Both the position numbers and the translations under genes were made by a program. A stretch of DNA of 64,000 nucleotides from NCBI RefSeq assembly GCF_029023825.1, contig NZ_CP118957.1, forward strand, positions 1,341,501-1,405,500. Direction: 5' to 3'. Origin of the DNA: Enterococcus saccharolyticus subsp. saccharolyticus. GTDB taxonomy: Bacteria; Bacillota; Bacilli; Lactobacillales; Enterococcaceae. Shown in pieces: positions 54,244 to 62,883 of this stretch (positions within the stretch are counted from its first letter, which is position 1; each line of letters starts with the position of its first letter). The notes under the pieces are model-generated. The model was not told the origin of the DNA. It did not search any database and worked only from the letters and a program-made list of their open reading frames with translations.

Positions 54244-54378
54244 ATGTCGCAAAGAAGAGAACGCAGAACCTACATGCAAGAATTTAAACAACAAATGGTC
54301 GACTCATTAAATTCGGGGGAAACCAAGAGCCGACATCATCAGAGAATATGAACTAACACCATCGTCCTTTGACAGAGG
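54244..54378 (+). pseudogene. IS3-family OrfA transposase fragment
   Basis: MSQRRERRTYMQEFKQQMVD followed, in a shifted frame, by GKPRADIIREYELTPSSFD is the N-terminal helix-turn-helix of an IS3-family (IS150-like) OrfA. A frameshift lies near 54318 in the GGGGG run. The match stops at about 54378. No OrfB is present. The region 54100-54243 upstream may hold the element's left end. Confidence 0.7.
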
Positions 54379-54493
54379 TCGTGCTATTGCACGTTCTAAT
54401 CTGGTTGGAGGACATGCAGGAGGTTTGGCAGGTATTGAAGGAGTGAATACACATGATAGCCAATCAAAAACGAACGAAAAAGGAATTTCATGA
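54379..54493 (+). pseudogene. Probable C-terminal end of a Y-family DNA polymerase (UmuC/UvrX type)
   Basis: The frame after the IS fragment reads RGRAIARSNLVGGHAGGLAG and ends with TGA at 54491-54493. The GGHAGG ending resembles the C-terminus of UvrX/ImpB-type error-prone polymerases, and such genes are normally followed by a yolD-like gene, as here, with the same overlapping layout. The IS insertion or a deletion removed the rest. Identification is from memory of the family ending and is moderate. Confidence 0.4.
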
Positions 54494-54953
54494 ATACAAT
54501 GACTATCATGATCGTCCATTTGCTTTAAAATGGGGCACAGCTTTTGCAATGGAAGAGTTGATGACCAATATTCATACAAACGAAGAATTTGCTGTAAAGG
54601 ACAATCAACCTTTTGAACAAATGTCTCAAGAAGAGATTGACTTGTTGTTAGTTGAATCATTCACCTATTCGAAAGAAGTGGAGATTCAGCTAAATAGCAG
54701 GGATGGATTTGGTCGTCTTGTAGACAATGTTACGGGTTTCTTTTTAGGTGAAGTGTCTGACGATTATCTTATTATAGATAATCAAAAAATTTTTTGGGAA
54801 GATATTCGGCATATTAACATTAAAAATCCAAAAAAATGGTTTGAAGTTGACGTATTTACAAATGATTCTCAAAAGAAAGAAGTCTTAACTACAGAATACG
54901 TAGAATATATTGTTGATGATAGCTATCAGCCTTTTTTTGAAGAACTTGATTAA
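54453..54953 (+). CDS. YolD-like protein
   Basis: A 166-residue protein with the YolD-like pattern DRPFALKWGTAFAMEELMTN at the N-terminus and the C-terminal strand set GFFLGEVSDDYLIIDNQKIFWEDIRHINI. YolD proteins are usually encoded after UvrX/UmuC-type polymerases in SOS-linked operons, possibly as accessory proteins. The ATG at 54453 overlaps the polymerase remnant and has AAGGAG nine bases upstream. With the polymerase lost it may now be unexpressed. Confidence 0.7.
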   Translation: MIANQKRTKKEFHEYNDYHDRPFALKWGTAFAMEELMTNIHTNEEFAVKDNQPFEQMSQEEIDLLLVESFTYSKEVEIQLNSRDGFGRLVDNVTGFFLGEVSDDYLIIDNQKIFWEDIRHINIKNPKKWFEVDVFTNDSQKKEVLTTEYVEYIVDDSYQPFFEELD

Positions 54954-55020
54954 ATAGTGTGATAAGTTTTTTTTAACCATTTATACTTACTGAAAATTCT
55001 GTTTAATTGGGAAACAAAGA

Positions 55021-55068
55021 TAAATCCAAATAAAAGGTTATATGTACATAGCCTCTTATTTGGATTTA
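55021..55068. terminator. Terminator between yolD-like and TetR genes
   Basis: TAAATCCAAATAAAAGG pairs with CCTCTTATTTGGATTTA, one mismatch, between convergent genes. Confidence 0.8.
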
Positions 55069-55611
55069 TTATTCGGACTGGTATATCCCATGTAAGTATA
55101 AATAGATTCTTTTAGAGAAATCTTCACTTCTATCCGTGCTATCTAAGTATGCTGCCATCAATATAAATAATTGACTTACTGCAAAATCAATATCCACTGA
55201 ATGTTGTAGATGATTTTTATTTTCTTGTAGTAGCTGGATAAACGGAGATTTATAAGATTTTAAAAACAATTGATACAGTTTCATAGAAGTTTCTTTAGAT
55301 ACTGTATGCTGTATATCATGCATCATTACAAATAAATTAAAAGGATGCTTAGCTTTTAAAAATTCAACCATCTCTAATAATTTTATCTCTAAGGCAGAAT
55401 TTGACGCGTTTGCAATTTTTTTTAAGTTAATCTCTACGTCATTTGATAAACGCAACATAACTTGATAGTAAATATCTTCCTTCTTTTTAAAATGATAGTA
55501 AATTGTCGGTTGTGTTACGCCCAAAATTTGTGTGATTTGTCTGGTAGATGTAGCTTGATATCCTTGAGTCATGAATAGCTGTTCGGCTACATCTAAAATT
55601 TCTTCATACAT
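55069..55611 (-). CDS. TetR-family regulator at the end of the hrtBA-crtNM-like operon
   Basis: A 180-residue TetR protein. DNA-binding segment EEILDVAEQLFMTQGYQATSTRQITQILGVTQPTIYYHFKKKEDIY; the ligand domain contains FVMMHDIQHTVSKETSM with histidines that could bind haem. It is the last gene of a five-gene minus-strand operon, 22 bases after crtM. A 22-bp palindrome at the operon promoter is its likely target, giving a negative feedback loop. By analogy with E. faecalis FhtR, haem is a candidate ligand (inference). Confidence 0.85.
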   Translation of the reverse strand: MYEEILDVAEQLFMTQGYQATSTRQITQILGVTQPTIYYHFKKKEDIYYQVMLRLSNDVEINLKKIANASNSALEIKLLEMVEFLKAKHPFNLFVMMHDIQHTVSKETSMKLYQLFLKSYKSPFIQLLQENKNHLQHSVDIDFAVSQLFILMAAYLDSTDRSEDFSKRIYLYLHGIYQSE

Positions 55612-55633
55612 AAAATCACCTGAATTCTTAATT

Positions 55634-56494
55634 TTACATGTTTCTTTTTAATGCATGAATTAACTCAATTTTTCTACGAGTACTAACCACGTGTTTCTTT
55701 TCATAAATATTATAGTGGTTTCTTCTAATTTCAGGGAGTAATTCTTTGTAAATCATAAGTGCACTTAAGAGTGCGTGACGTGCGTCATTTGCAATAAAAG
55801 GAATCATTTCTAAGGATTCATTATACAGTTTTTCTGCTTTTTTTGCTAGTGCTTCCCAAAGATTAATAAAATTGTCTGATATAATTTGTTTTTCTAAATG
55901 TGTTGTTGTAATTTGGTAACGAAGCATATCTTCTTTCGGAAGATAAATTCTACCTAAACGATAATCTTCTCCAATATCTCGCAAAATATTCGTCAACTGC
56001 ATTGCTTCGCCTAATTTTTTTGCAGGTGTGATAATTTTAGTTGGGGTAGGAGATAGCACAGGTAGAAGCATTAACCCTACACTACCAGCTACATAATAGG
56101 CATAATCTAATAGTTCTTGTTGTGTTTTTGGCTGTTGAAAATTCAAATCCATTCGTTGTCCTATTAACATATCATAAAAGGGGCGGATATCCATTGGAAA
56201 TTCACTAAAAACGGCCTCTAAGGCTAGCCACATTGGATGATTGGGAACTGATCCTGCTTCAAATAATTCTAATTCTTGAAAAAGTTGTTGTAATTTTTGA
56301 GCATCTTTCTCTTCGTCTACTATATCATCAGCTACTCGACAGAATGTATAAATTGCATAAATACTTTGAGCTTTCTTTTTTGGTAGTTGAGAAAAAGCTG
56401 CATAGAAAGACTTTGAATGTTGTTTGATAGTTTGTTCGCAAATTTTAAATGCTTGTTTGCGATCTTCAAAAATATTTTGCTGATTAATTTTCAT
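55634..56494 (-). CDS. crtM: Dehydrosqualene (C30 carotenoid) synthase CrtM
   Basis: Condenses two farnesyl diphosphates into 4,4'-diapophytoene. A 286-residue trans-isoprenyl synthase with the two aspartate motifs in FCRVADDIVDEEKDA and LTNILRDIGEDYRLGRIYLP, plus YAYYVAGSVGLMLLPVL. Length matches staphylococcal CrtM (287). It overlaps the desaturase gene crtN by 11 bases, so translation is coupled. With crtN it should give yellow 4,4'-diaponeurosporene. Confidence 0.93.
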   Translation of the reverse strand: MKINQQNIFEDRKQAFKICEQTIKQHSKSFYAAFSQLPKKKAQSIYAIYTFCRVADDIVDEEKDAQKLQQLFQELELFEAGSVPNHPMWLALEAVFSEFPMDIRPFYDMLIGQRMDLNFQQPKTQQELLDYAYYVAGSVGLMLLPVLSPTPTKIITPAKKLGEAMQLTNILRDIGEDYRLGRIYLPKEDMLRYQITTTHLEKQIISDNFINLWEALAKKAEKLYNESLEMIPFIANDARHALLSALMIYKELLPEIRRNHYNIYEKKHVVSTRRKIELIHALKRNM

Positions 56495-57971
56495 CTCTAA
56501 CTAACTCCTCTACTGCCAGTTTTGCACTTTGCATAACAATGGGAACACCGGCTCCTGGATGGGTACTACTACCACAAAAATAAAGATTGTTAGCATAATT
56601 AAACTTGTTATGCGGACGATAGTAATTACTTTGAGCTAATGTTGGTTTTAAACCAAATGTTGCACCATAATAGGCATTGAAATTTTTTTCAAACTCTTTT
56701 GGCGTATAATAAGTTTCCATGACAATATGCTCATCAATGTCTTTAAATACCGAACGCTCCTTAATTAATTCAATGATTCGATTACGGAATAATTGTATAC
56801 TATCTTCTGACCAGTTTTGATATTTAGATAATTCTGGCACTGGTACTAAAACATATAATCCTTCTTGATTTTCTGGAGCTAACGTATCATCCATTAAAGA
56901 TGGTCGATACAAATAAAATGATGGGTCATCGGGTAAGACGCCATCTTCAAATAAATCATCAATATTTTTTTTGAAATCATCTGCAAAATAGATACTATGC
57001 AATGTATTGTCGGGATACTTCTTATCCAACCCTAAGTAAAGCAAAAAGCAGGAGCAAGAATAATCCATATTAGCAATTTTTTTATTCGTATATTTTCCGC
57101 GTTGCTTTTCATTTGGAATCAAATGTTGCATAGCGTAAGGAAAATCAGCACCGCAAACGATGGAATCTGCTTCAATAAACTGGCCAGCCACTTTAACTCC
57201 TATTGCTGTTTTATTTTCAATAACTATCTCATCAACAGGTTCCCCATAGTGACAAACACCTCCAAGTTTTTTAAATAATTGGTTCATTGAAGTTGCTAAG
57301 GTATACATACCACCCTTAATAAAATAAACTCCATAAAATAACTCAATCATAGGAATAATTGTATATAAAGAGGGACCTTGGTAAGGTGAAACACCAATAT
57401 ATAAAGTTTGAAACGCCAAAGTTTTTCTTAAACGCTCGTCTTTAACAAATTTTGAAATAGACGAATAAGCATCACTAAATGTTTTCAAGCGTAAACCTGC
57501 ATATAACGACTTTGGATTGTAAAAATCCCAAAAATTTCGAAAGGACCTTGTAATAAAATGCTTTTTGGCAATCAAATATCTTTGATAAATACTTGCTAAA
57601 AAAGCAAAGTAACCTTTTGCGTCCTCCTCGGATATAGATTCTAATGATTGTGTTAATTCTACTAAATCGTTAGAAAAAGCTAATGGATCTTCATTGCGAA
57701 AGAATAATTTTAACATAGGATCTACTTTTTCCATTGGAATGTAGTGATCGGGATTTTCTCCGCAAAATTCAAAAATTTCGCGATAAATTTCAGGCATCAT
57801 CACAATGGTTGGCCCAACATCAAACGTAAAACCACCTTGTTTGATTTGATTCATTTTCCCACCAGGTTGATGCTCTTTTTCGTATAGATGAACATTGTAT
57901 CCTAATTTTTGTAAACGAACTGCAGCTGAGAGCCCTGCTACGCCAGCTCCTATAACGATTATTTTTTTCAT
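56484..57971 (-). CDS. crtN: Diapophytoene (dehydrosqualene) desaturase CrtN
   Basis: FAD-dependent desaturase that introduces double bases of conjugation into 4,4'-diapophytoene. A 495-residue protein: FAD-binding IIVIGAGVAGLSAAVRLQKLGY and EKEHQPGGKMNQIKQGGFTFDVGPT, C-terminal carotenoid-oxidase signature YFCGSSTHPGAGVPIVMQSAKL. Length fits CrtN (about 500). It overlaps the ABC ATPase gene by four bases (ATGA) and crtM by 11, so it is firmly within one operon. It should act at the membrane. Confidence 0.93.
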   Translation of the reverse strand: MKKIIVIGAGVAGLSAAVRLQKLGYNVHLYEKEHQPGGKMNQIKQGGFTFDVGPTIVMMPEIYREIFEFCGENPDHYIPMEKVDPMLKLFFRNEDPLAFSNDLVELTQSLESISEEDAKGYFAFLASIYQRYLIAKKHFITRSFRNFWDFYNPKSLYAGLRLKTFSDAYSSISKFVKDERLRKTLAFQTLYIGVSPYQGPSLYTIIPMIELFYGVYFIKGGMYTLATSMNQLFKKLGGVCHYGEPVDEIVIENKTAIGVKVAGQFIEADSIVCGADFPYAMQHLIPNEKQRGKYTNKKIANMDYSCSCFLLYLGLDKKYPDNTLHSIYFADDFKKNIDDLFEDGVLPDDPSFYLYRPSLMDDTLAPENQEGLYVLVPVPELSKYQNWSEDSIQLFRNRIIELIKERSVFKDIDEHIVMETYYTPKEFEKNFNAYYGATFGLKPTLAQSNYYRPHNKFNYANNLYFCGSSTHPGAGVPIVMQSAKLAVEELVRDEN

Positions 57972-58645
57972 AGTTTTTCCCTTCTAGTCAATATACCATC
58001 TTTCATAATAAACACACGGTCACAAAAATCAGTCATTCTTAAATCATGAGTGACCATGATGGTGGCTTTTTGTTTTTGTTTCGTTTCATTCGCCAGTATT
58101 TCTACTACTTCGTATGCTTTTTCTGTATCCAAACTGGCTGTGGGTTCATCTGCTAAGATAATAGACGGATCATGATACAGCGCACGAGCGATGGCCACTC
58201 GTTGCCGTTCACCTCCAGATAATTCTTCAGGATATTTATTAACTAATTTTTCAATACCTAAATCTTGAAACAATTGATTTTCTATATGTTTTTTTTTGCG
58301 AACCTTGTCCACTAAAACTAATTGATCTTGTACGGTTAAAAAAGGTATCAAGTTTGAAGCTTGTAAAATAAAACCAATTTCTTTAAATCGTATTTTTGCA
58401 CGTTCTTTTTCTTTTTTATCACTAAAAGATTGATTGTTAATTAATACTCGTCCTTTACTAGGAGATTGTAATCCGCCCGCAATCGTTAGAAAAGTACTTT
58501 TTCCAGATCCTGATGGACCAATTATTGCAACAAATTCACCTTTCTCGACAGAAAAATTGGTTTCTTTTAAGGCTTCGATTGTATTTGCCCCATCTTTAAA
58601 AATTTTTTTCACTTGCTGAAATTCAATTGCACTCATATTTTTCAC
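57968..58645 (-). CDS. ABC transporter ATPase, HrtA/LolD-like
   Basis: A 225-residue ATPase of the MacB/LolD/HrtA group. Walker A GPSGSGKSTF, Q-loop GFILQASNLIPF, signature LSGGERQRVAIARAL, Walker B IILADEPTASLDTE and H-loop MVTHDLRM. N-terminal EALKETNFSVEKGEFVAIIG is like HrtA. It follows the FtsX-type permease by two bases and overlaps crtN. If truly HrtA it would power haem or porphyrin efflux with the permease; otherwise another hydrophobic substrate, possibly linked to the carotenoid, is possible. Confidence 0.85.
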   Translation of the reverse strand: MKNMSAIEFQQVKKIFKDGANTIEALKETNFSVEKGEFVAIIGPSGSGKSTFLTIAGGLQSPSKGRVLINNQSFSDKKEKERAKIRFKEIGFILQASNLIPFLTVQDQLVLVDKVRKKKHIENQLFQDLGIEKLVNKYPEELSGGERQRVAIARALYHDPSIILADEPTASLDTEKAYEVVEILANETKQKQKATIMVTHDLRMTDFCDRVFIMKDGILTRREKL

Positions 58646-58647
58646 TC

Positions 58648-59712
58648 CTATCCAATAGCCTTTAAAGGATCAATTTTTACTACTGCTCGTACAGAAAAAA
58701 ATGCACCTAAGATAGCAAAGAGTACCATCAAACTACTAATTGCTGCTAAAAAACTACTATTTGTTTCAAAAGGTACTTGAGCTGGTAGGAGATAAGACGT
58801 GCCAGTAGCAGCCAATAATCCTATTCCTACACCTAAAAATGCTAATATAAAGGTCTGTGAAATGACTGATCTAGCAATATAATTACTCGAAATTCCTTGT
58901 GCTTTCATCACCCCAAAAATGTCAGTTTTTTGCATCGTTAAAACATAAATAAAAATGCCGATTACAATGGCAGCAATGATAATTAAAAAACCAATCATAA
59001 AACCAAATGTTAGCACTTGTGCGTTATAACCAGGCAAATTATTGATAAATGTAGCAATAGATATTTTCTCTAAGTTATCAGGCAGATTACTGACTTTACC
59101 TTTCGTTACAATTGCGTTAATTGATACATCTTCGGGCTGATTTACGCTTTCAAAACGAATTTCTTGGTATGTCTCCATAGAAATATAGAAGACTGGTGCA
59201 ACATTGAATTTAGCATTTTCTATAAACCCAACTATTGTTATTTCTGTATTACTTCCAGATACCTTTAATTGATCGCCAATTTGTAAACCATATTGATTTC
59301 TTAGACTATCATCAACGACTGATTCATTTTTTGTTTCAAACATTCTTCCTGTTTCAATTTTAGGAACTAAAAATTGATCAGGTGAAATGCCAAAAAAGAT
59401 AGCGTTAATTGTCTCTTTTGTTCCTTTTTTTGAAACAACAGCAGGGAGTTGCGCAAGAATCGCTTTTTCTTCTGCGTTGACTTCCTCATAAGTTTTAATA
59501 GGAAACATTGACATATTTAAATTATCGTTAGCGTCTTCGGCAATTAAAATATTATCTGCTTTCCACTGATCTACTGCGTTTCGATTATCTTGTGCTAATC
59601 CGTATGCTAAGCCAGTCAAAAAAAAGACAAGATAGGCGATTAGAAACATGACACCTATCACTAAAAAATAACGTAACTTAGAATGTTTAATTTCTCTTAT
59701 AGCTAAAAACAT
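58648..59712 (-). CDS. FtsX-domain ABC permease, HrtB-like
   Basis: A 354-residue permease with one N-terminal helix (FLVIGVMFLIAYLVFFLTGLAYGL), an extracytoplasmic domain of about 190 residues, and three C-terminal helices (FGFMIGFLIIIAAIVIGIFIYVLTM; the FtsX core follows). The N-terminal MFLAIREIKHSKLRY and the overall size are typical of HrtB, the haem-efflux permease of lactococci and enterococci. ATG at 59712 has AAGGAG upstream. First gene of the operon, under a palindromic operator. Confidence 0.82.
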   Translation of the reverse strand: MFLAIREIKHSKLRYFLVIGVMFLIAYLVFFLTGLAYGLAQDNRNAVDQWKADNILIAEDANDNLNMSMFPIKTYEEVNAEEKAILAQLPAVVSKKGTKETINAIFFGISPDQFLVPKIETGRMFETKNESVVDDSLRNQYGLQIGDQLKVSGSNTEITIVGFIENAKFNVAPVFYISMETYQEIRFESVNQPEDVSINAIVTKGKVSNLPDNLEKISIATFINNLPGYNAQVLTFGFMIGFLIIIAAIVIGIFIYVLTMQKTDIFGVMKAQGISSNYIARSVISQTFILAFLGVGIGLLAATGTSYLLPAQVPFETNSSFLAAISSLMVLFAILGAFFSVRAVVKIDPLKAIG

Positions 59713-59725
59713 AAAATTCTCCTTT

Positions 59726-59753
59726 TTACTTATCAGTTGATAAGTAAATTCTA
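59726..59753 (-). promoter_or_regulatory. 22-bp palindromic operator and -10 of the hrtBA-crtNM-like operon
   Basis: Arms TTACTTATCA (59726-59735) and TGATAAGTAA (59738-59747) form a perfect ten-bp inverted repeat with two central bases, abutting a minus-strand -10 TAGAAT (59748-59753) and covering the transcript start. The core TTATCA-N2-TGATAA resembles the FhtR sites I recall from the E. faecalis hrtBA promoter. The -35 is poor. Confidence 0.75.
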
Positions 59754-59757
59754 GCAC

Positions 59758-60677
59758 AAATATAATTAGATATTAAATTATCTGCTTTTTATTATAAAAT
59801 TTGCGATTTGTTATTTTATATTTTTATTCGTAAAAACAAAAAAAGACGCTCTGAAATGAACGTCTTTCTCCCATATATATAATTCAATTTTTTGTATTCC
59901 CACTTACTAGGTCGACCATACAGAAACTCTGTAGTGGTCTTTAAGCACTTTATTTCTTATTTTTCCACCTTCAGAAGTGAAATTAATATACTTGTAAAAC
60001 AGCTTGAAATAAAGGATTTCTAAAAGTTTTTCTTTTGTAGCAACGTAATAGTCTCGACGTGTGTTGAGAAACCCACGTATCTGTCGAAAATTAGAAGGCT
60101 GAATATTTTTATGAGACATTCCCTTTGAGGAAACATATCCAAGATTGAACCTTGTATGTATTCATTACATAATACCTTTGATCAAGTGCTTAAGTGATGA
60201 CAAGCATGGGAGCGAATGGATGTTAAAAGCCAAAAATAGCATTACAAAGAAGGATATCAAAATTCTTTGGCGTATGTATGGTCGAACAATTGAGTTCCTT
60301 GGCGTGCGTGCTGAACGGCGCTTCAGTATCAACTTCACTTTGATTTTCTTGGCAATATTTAAAGGCCGCCCTTTTGTAATTTTAGGCATTTTATGCCCAA
60401 ACTTATCTTACAAAAGTTTGGCCGTAACTAGATCTATACGGATATTCACAGACTTTTACAAAACTAAATCTCAATTGCGTTTCATAGAAGCTGTAAGTAG
60501 TATATAATCATTTCGTAAAAAATAACACAGAAAACATTGTTTGCGCACGTACCTTCGTCCTAATTTACTCTACTCTAAATGGCGAAATGGAACTAAGTAT
60601 TAAAGTACATTATCAACAAAAGTATAAAGATAATCATTCAACGACTTCTACTATACAGACTTAACTGATTCGCCACT
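59758..60677. other. Gene-free, degraded region
   Basis: No convincing gene. Short frames (59907-60119 minus, 60145-60507 plus, 60165-60389 minus) overlap each other, lack ribosome sites and match nothing I recognise. A weak stem AAGACG/CGTCTT lies near 59842-59865. It is probably decayed DNA or mobile-element debris. Confidence 0.5.
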
Positions 60678-60911
60678 TTAAATTTTTTTTACTTGGGATT
60701 TTAGTACTTCATATCCTAATTTATCAATAGAATTTTCGATATCTTTTATCGATACTTTTTCATCGTCAAATTCTGCTCTTACCTTGCTTGAATTAAATAG
60801 TACCTTTACGCTCTCTTTATTTACCCCTTCTAAGGATTTCACACCGTTTTCTATTTTTTGCATACAAGATGGACAAGTTAATGTTTCTAATTGAATCGTT
60901 GCTTTTTGCAT
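60678..60911 (-). CDS. Heavy-metal-associated (HMA) domain protein
   Basis: A 77-residue ferredoxin-like metal carrier with the CxxC site in LTCPSCMQKIENGVKSLEG, followed by VKVLFNSSKVRAEFDDEKVS. It resembles CopZ-type chaperones. It is encoded 73 bases after a P1B ATPase that itself lacks an N-terminal HMA domain, so it probably serves as that pump's detached metal-binding domain. Metal identity is not readable. Confidence 0.88.
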   Translation of the reverse strand: MQKATIQLETLTCPSCMQKIENGVKSLEGVNKESVKVLFNSSKVRAEFDDEKVSIKDIENSIDKLGYEVLKSQVKKI

Positions 60912-60984
60912 ATTTCATTTCTCCTTTGATATATTTATCTATTTTAAATTGATTTAGATTAAAAATTTTACGAAAATTTTATTT

Positions 60985-62832
60985 TCATAATTTATAGCGA
61001 AGAAGTCTCATAGCATTTAGAATTACTACTAATATACTCGCTTCGTGTACTAACATACCGATTGACATATTCATCCATTCACTAAAGAATACGCTGGCAA
61101 GCAGGACTAATACAACTCCTACTGCAATAATTATATTTTGAAGCATATTATTAGCTGTTGCTTTTGTTAAACCTAGTGCATGTGGCAAGCGGCTGAAATC
61201 AGAGTTCATTAAAACAACATCTGAAGTTTCAATGGCTACATCTGTTCCACTTCCCATAGCAATTCCTATTTGTGCTAGAGCTAGTGAAGGACTATCATTT
61301 ACTCCGTCCCCAACAAATGCAACAATTTGACCTCTTTCTTGCAGTGCTTTAATATATGCTGATTTATCTTCCGGCAACATGTGCCCGTGGGCTTCGGTGA
61401 GTCCAAGTTCACGCGCCACCAAATCCACGGTTCCTTGATTATCACCTGAAAGAACGACTAGATTTTTAACACCAAGTTTTTTCAGCTGTTGAAGATTTTC
61501 TTTGACACCAGGACGAATTTGATCACGAATTCCTATCAATGCCTTTAATTCACCATCAACGGATGTTAGAACCAGTGAATTTCCATTCTCCTCGAATCTG
61601 GCAATATCTCCTCGAACTTTTTCACTTAAAAGAACATTTTCTTGTTCCATCAATGCGACATTCCCGACCGCAACTCTATGACCTTCTACATGAGCTACAA
61701 TTCCTCCGCCTTTGACAACCACCGTTTTTTCAACGGTATATGATTTTGTATCTCCAATATATTCCACAACCGCTTTTGCTAATGGATGATCGGATTCCTT
61801 TTCAACACTTGACAGATAAGCTAATACTTCGTCTACATTATCTGCATAAATTTCTTTATCCGCTACTTTAGGATTTCCTATTGTTAATGTTCCAGTTTTG
61901 TCAAATACCATGGTGTCTAGTCTGCTAAAATCACTAATTACCTCGCTACCTTTTAGAAGAACACTATGACGTGCTCCATTACCAATACCTGCAACATTTG
62001 AAACAGGGACACCGATTACCAATGCTCCTGGGCATCCTAAAACTAATATCGTGATTGCAAGTTCAATATCCCTTGAAATGAGCCCTACAATAAAAGAGAG
62101 ACCTAAAACAGTAGGGGTATAATATTTAGAGAATCTATCAATAAAGCGTTCTGCCTCTGATTTTGAATCCTGTGCTTCTTCCACTAACTCAATGATTTTA
62201 CCAAAAGTAGTGTCTTCACCTACACGGTCAGCTGTGATTTGCAGTGTGCCATTTTCTAAAATTGTTCCAGCATATACTCCTGAATCTTTCTTTTTGCTTA
62301 CTGGAACTGCTTCACCTGTAATACTTGCTTCATTAATATGCCCTTCTCCTGTCAACACTGTACCATCAACTGGAATTTTTGCGCCCGTTTTAACAAGTAA
62401 AATATCACCGACATCAACCTCTTCTATTTCGACTTCTTCAAACTCACCATTTTTCAGTTGCTTTAGAGCAACTTCTGGCGCCATTTCAGTTAATTCTTTT
62501 ATTGCAGAACGTGTTTTATTAAGTGTCCTTTGTTCTAAATAAGCTCCAAATAGAAATAAGAACGTAACGATTGCCGATTCTTCATAGTTCTTGATTATAA
62601 AAGCTCCGATAACTGCAATAGTAACTAAAACATCGATACTGACAACTTTGACCTTCAATGCTTGATACGCTTGGATAGCAATCGGTATAACTCCTAAAAC
62701 GGAGGCAATTATTAGTGACCATATAGCTATAGGTTCGTTTTGAAATCCTAATTTACTAACATATGCAATTATTATTAAAATTGCACTTACTATTGTAATA
62801 TGATTCTTTCTTCCTAAAATTAATTTTTGCAT
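60985..62832 (-). CDS. P1B-type metal-transporting ATPase with CPG motif
   Basis: A 615-residue heavy-metal pump. Phosphorylation site VFDKTGTLTIGNPKV, actuator ASITGEAVPVSKKK, nucleotide site ESDHPLAKAVVEY (the HP motif) and hinge VGDGVNDSPSLALAQIGIAMG. The metal-site helix reads ILVLGCPGALVIGVP, CPG instead of CPC or SPC, and the last helix has VHEASILVVILNAMRLL, like the HEGxT element of the P1B-4 group. No N-terminal HMA domain. ATG at 62832 has AAGGAG seven bases upstream. It sits between a Ric-like protein gene and an HMA gene. Confidence 0.9.
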   Translation of the reverse strand: MQKLILGRKNHITIVSAILIIIAYVSKLGFQNEPIAIWSLIIASVLGVIPIAIQAYQALKVKVVSIDVLVTIAVIGAFIIKNYEESAIVTFLFLFGAYLEQRTLNKTRSAIKELTEMAPEVALKQLKNGEFEEVEIEEVDVGDILLVKTGAKIPVDGTVLTGEGHINEASITGEAVPVSKKKDSGVYAGTILENGTLQITADRVGEDTTFGKIIELVEEAQDSKSEAERFIDRFSKYYTPTVLGLSFIVGLISRDIELAITILVLGCPGALVIGVPVSNVAGIGNGARHSVLLKGSEVISDFSRLDTMVFDKTGTLTIGNPKVADKEIYADNVDEVLAYLSSVEKESDHPLAKAVVEYIGDTKSYTVEKTVVVKGGGIVAHVEGHRVAVGNVALMEQENVLLSEKVRGDIARFEENGNSLVLTSVDGELKALIGIRDQIRPGVKENLQQLKKLGVKNLVVLSGDNQGTVDLVARELGLTEAHGHMLPEDKSAYIKALQERGQIVAFVGDGVNDSPSLALAQIGIAMGSGTDVAIETSDVVLMNSDFSRLPHALGLTKATANNMLQNIIIAVGVVLVLLASVFFSEWMNMSIGMLVHEASILVVILNAMRLLRYKL

Positions 62833-62883
62833 ATACATACTCCTTCCTATTATGATTTTTATTAATTGTATCACTTGTTTCTT

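Noticed and set aside
54307-54660. 117-codon minus-strand frame opposite the IS/yolD region
   Set aside because: It crosses the IS fragment, polymerase remnant and yolD-like gene, all supported on the plus strand.
59907-60507. Three short overlapping frames as transposase or resolvase genes
   Set aside because: No motif, ribosome site or recognisable family; overlaps on both strands argue against coding.
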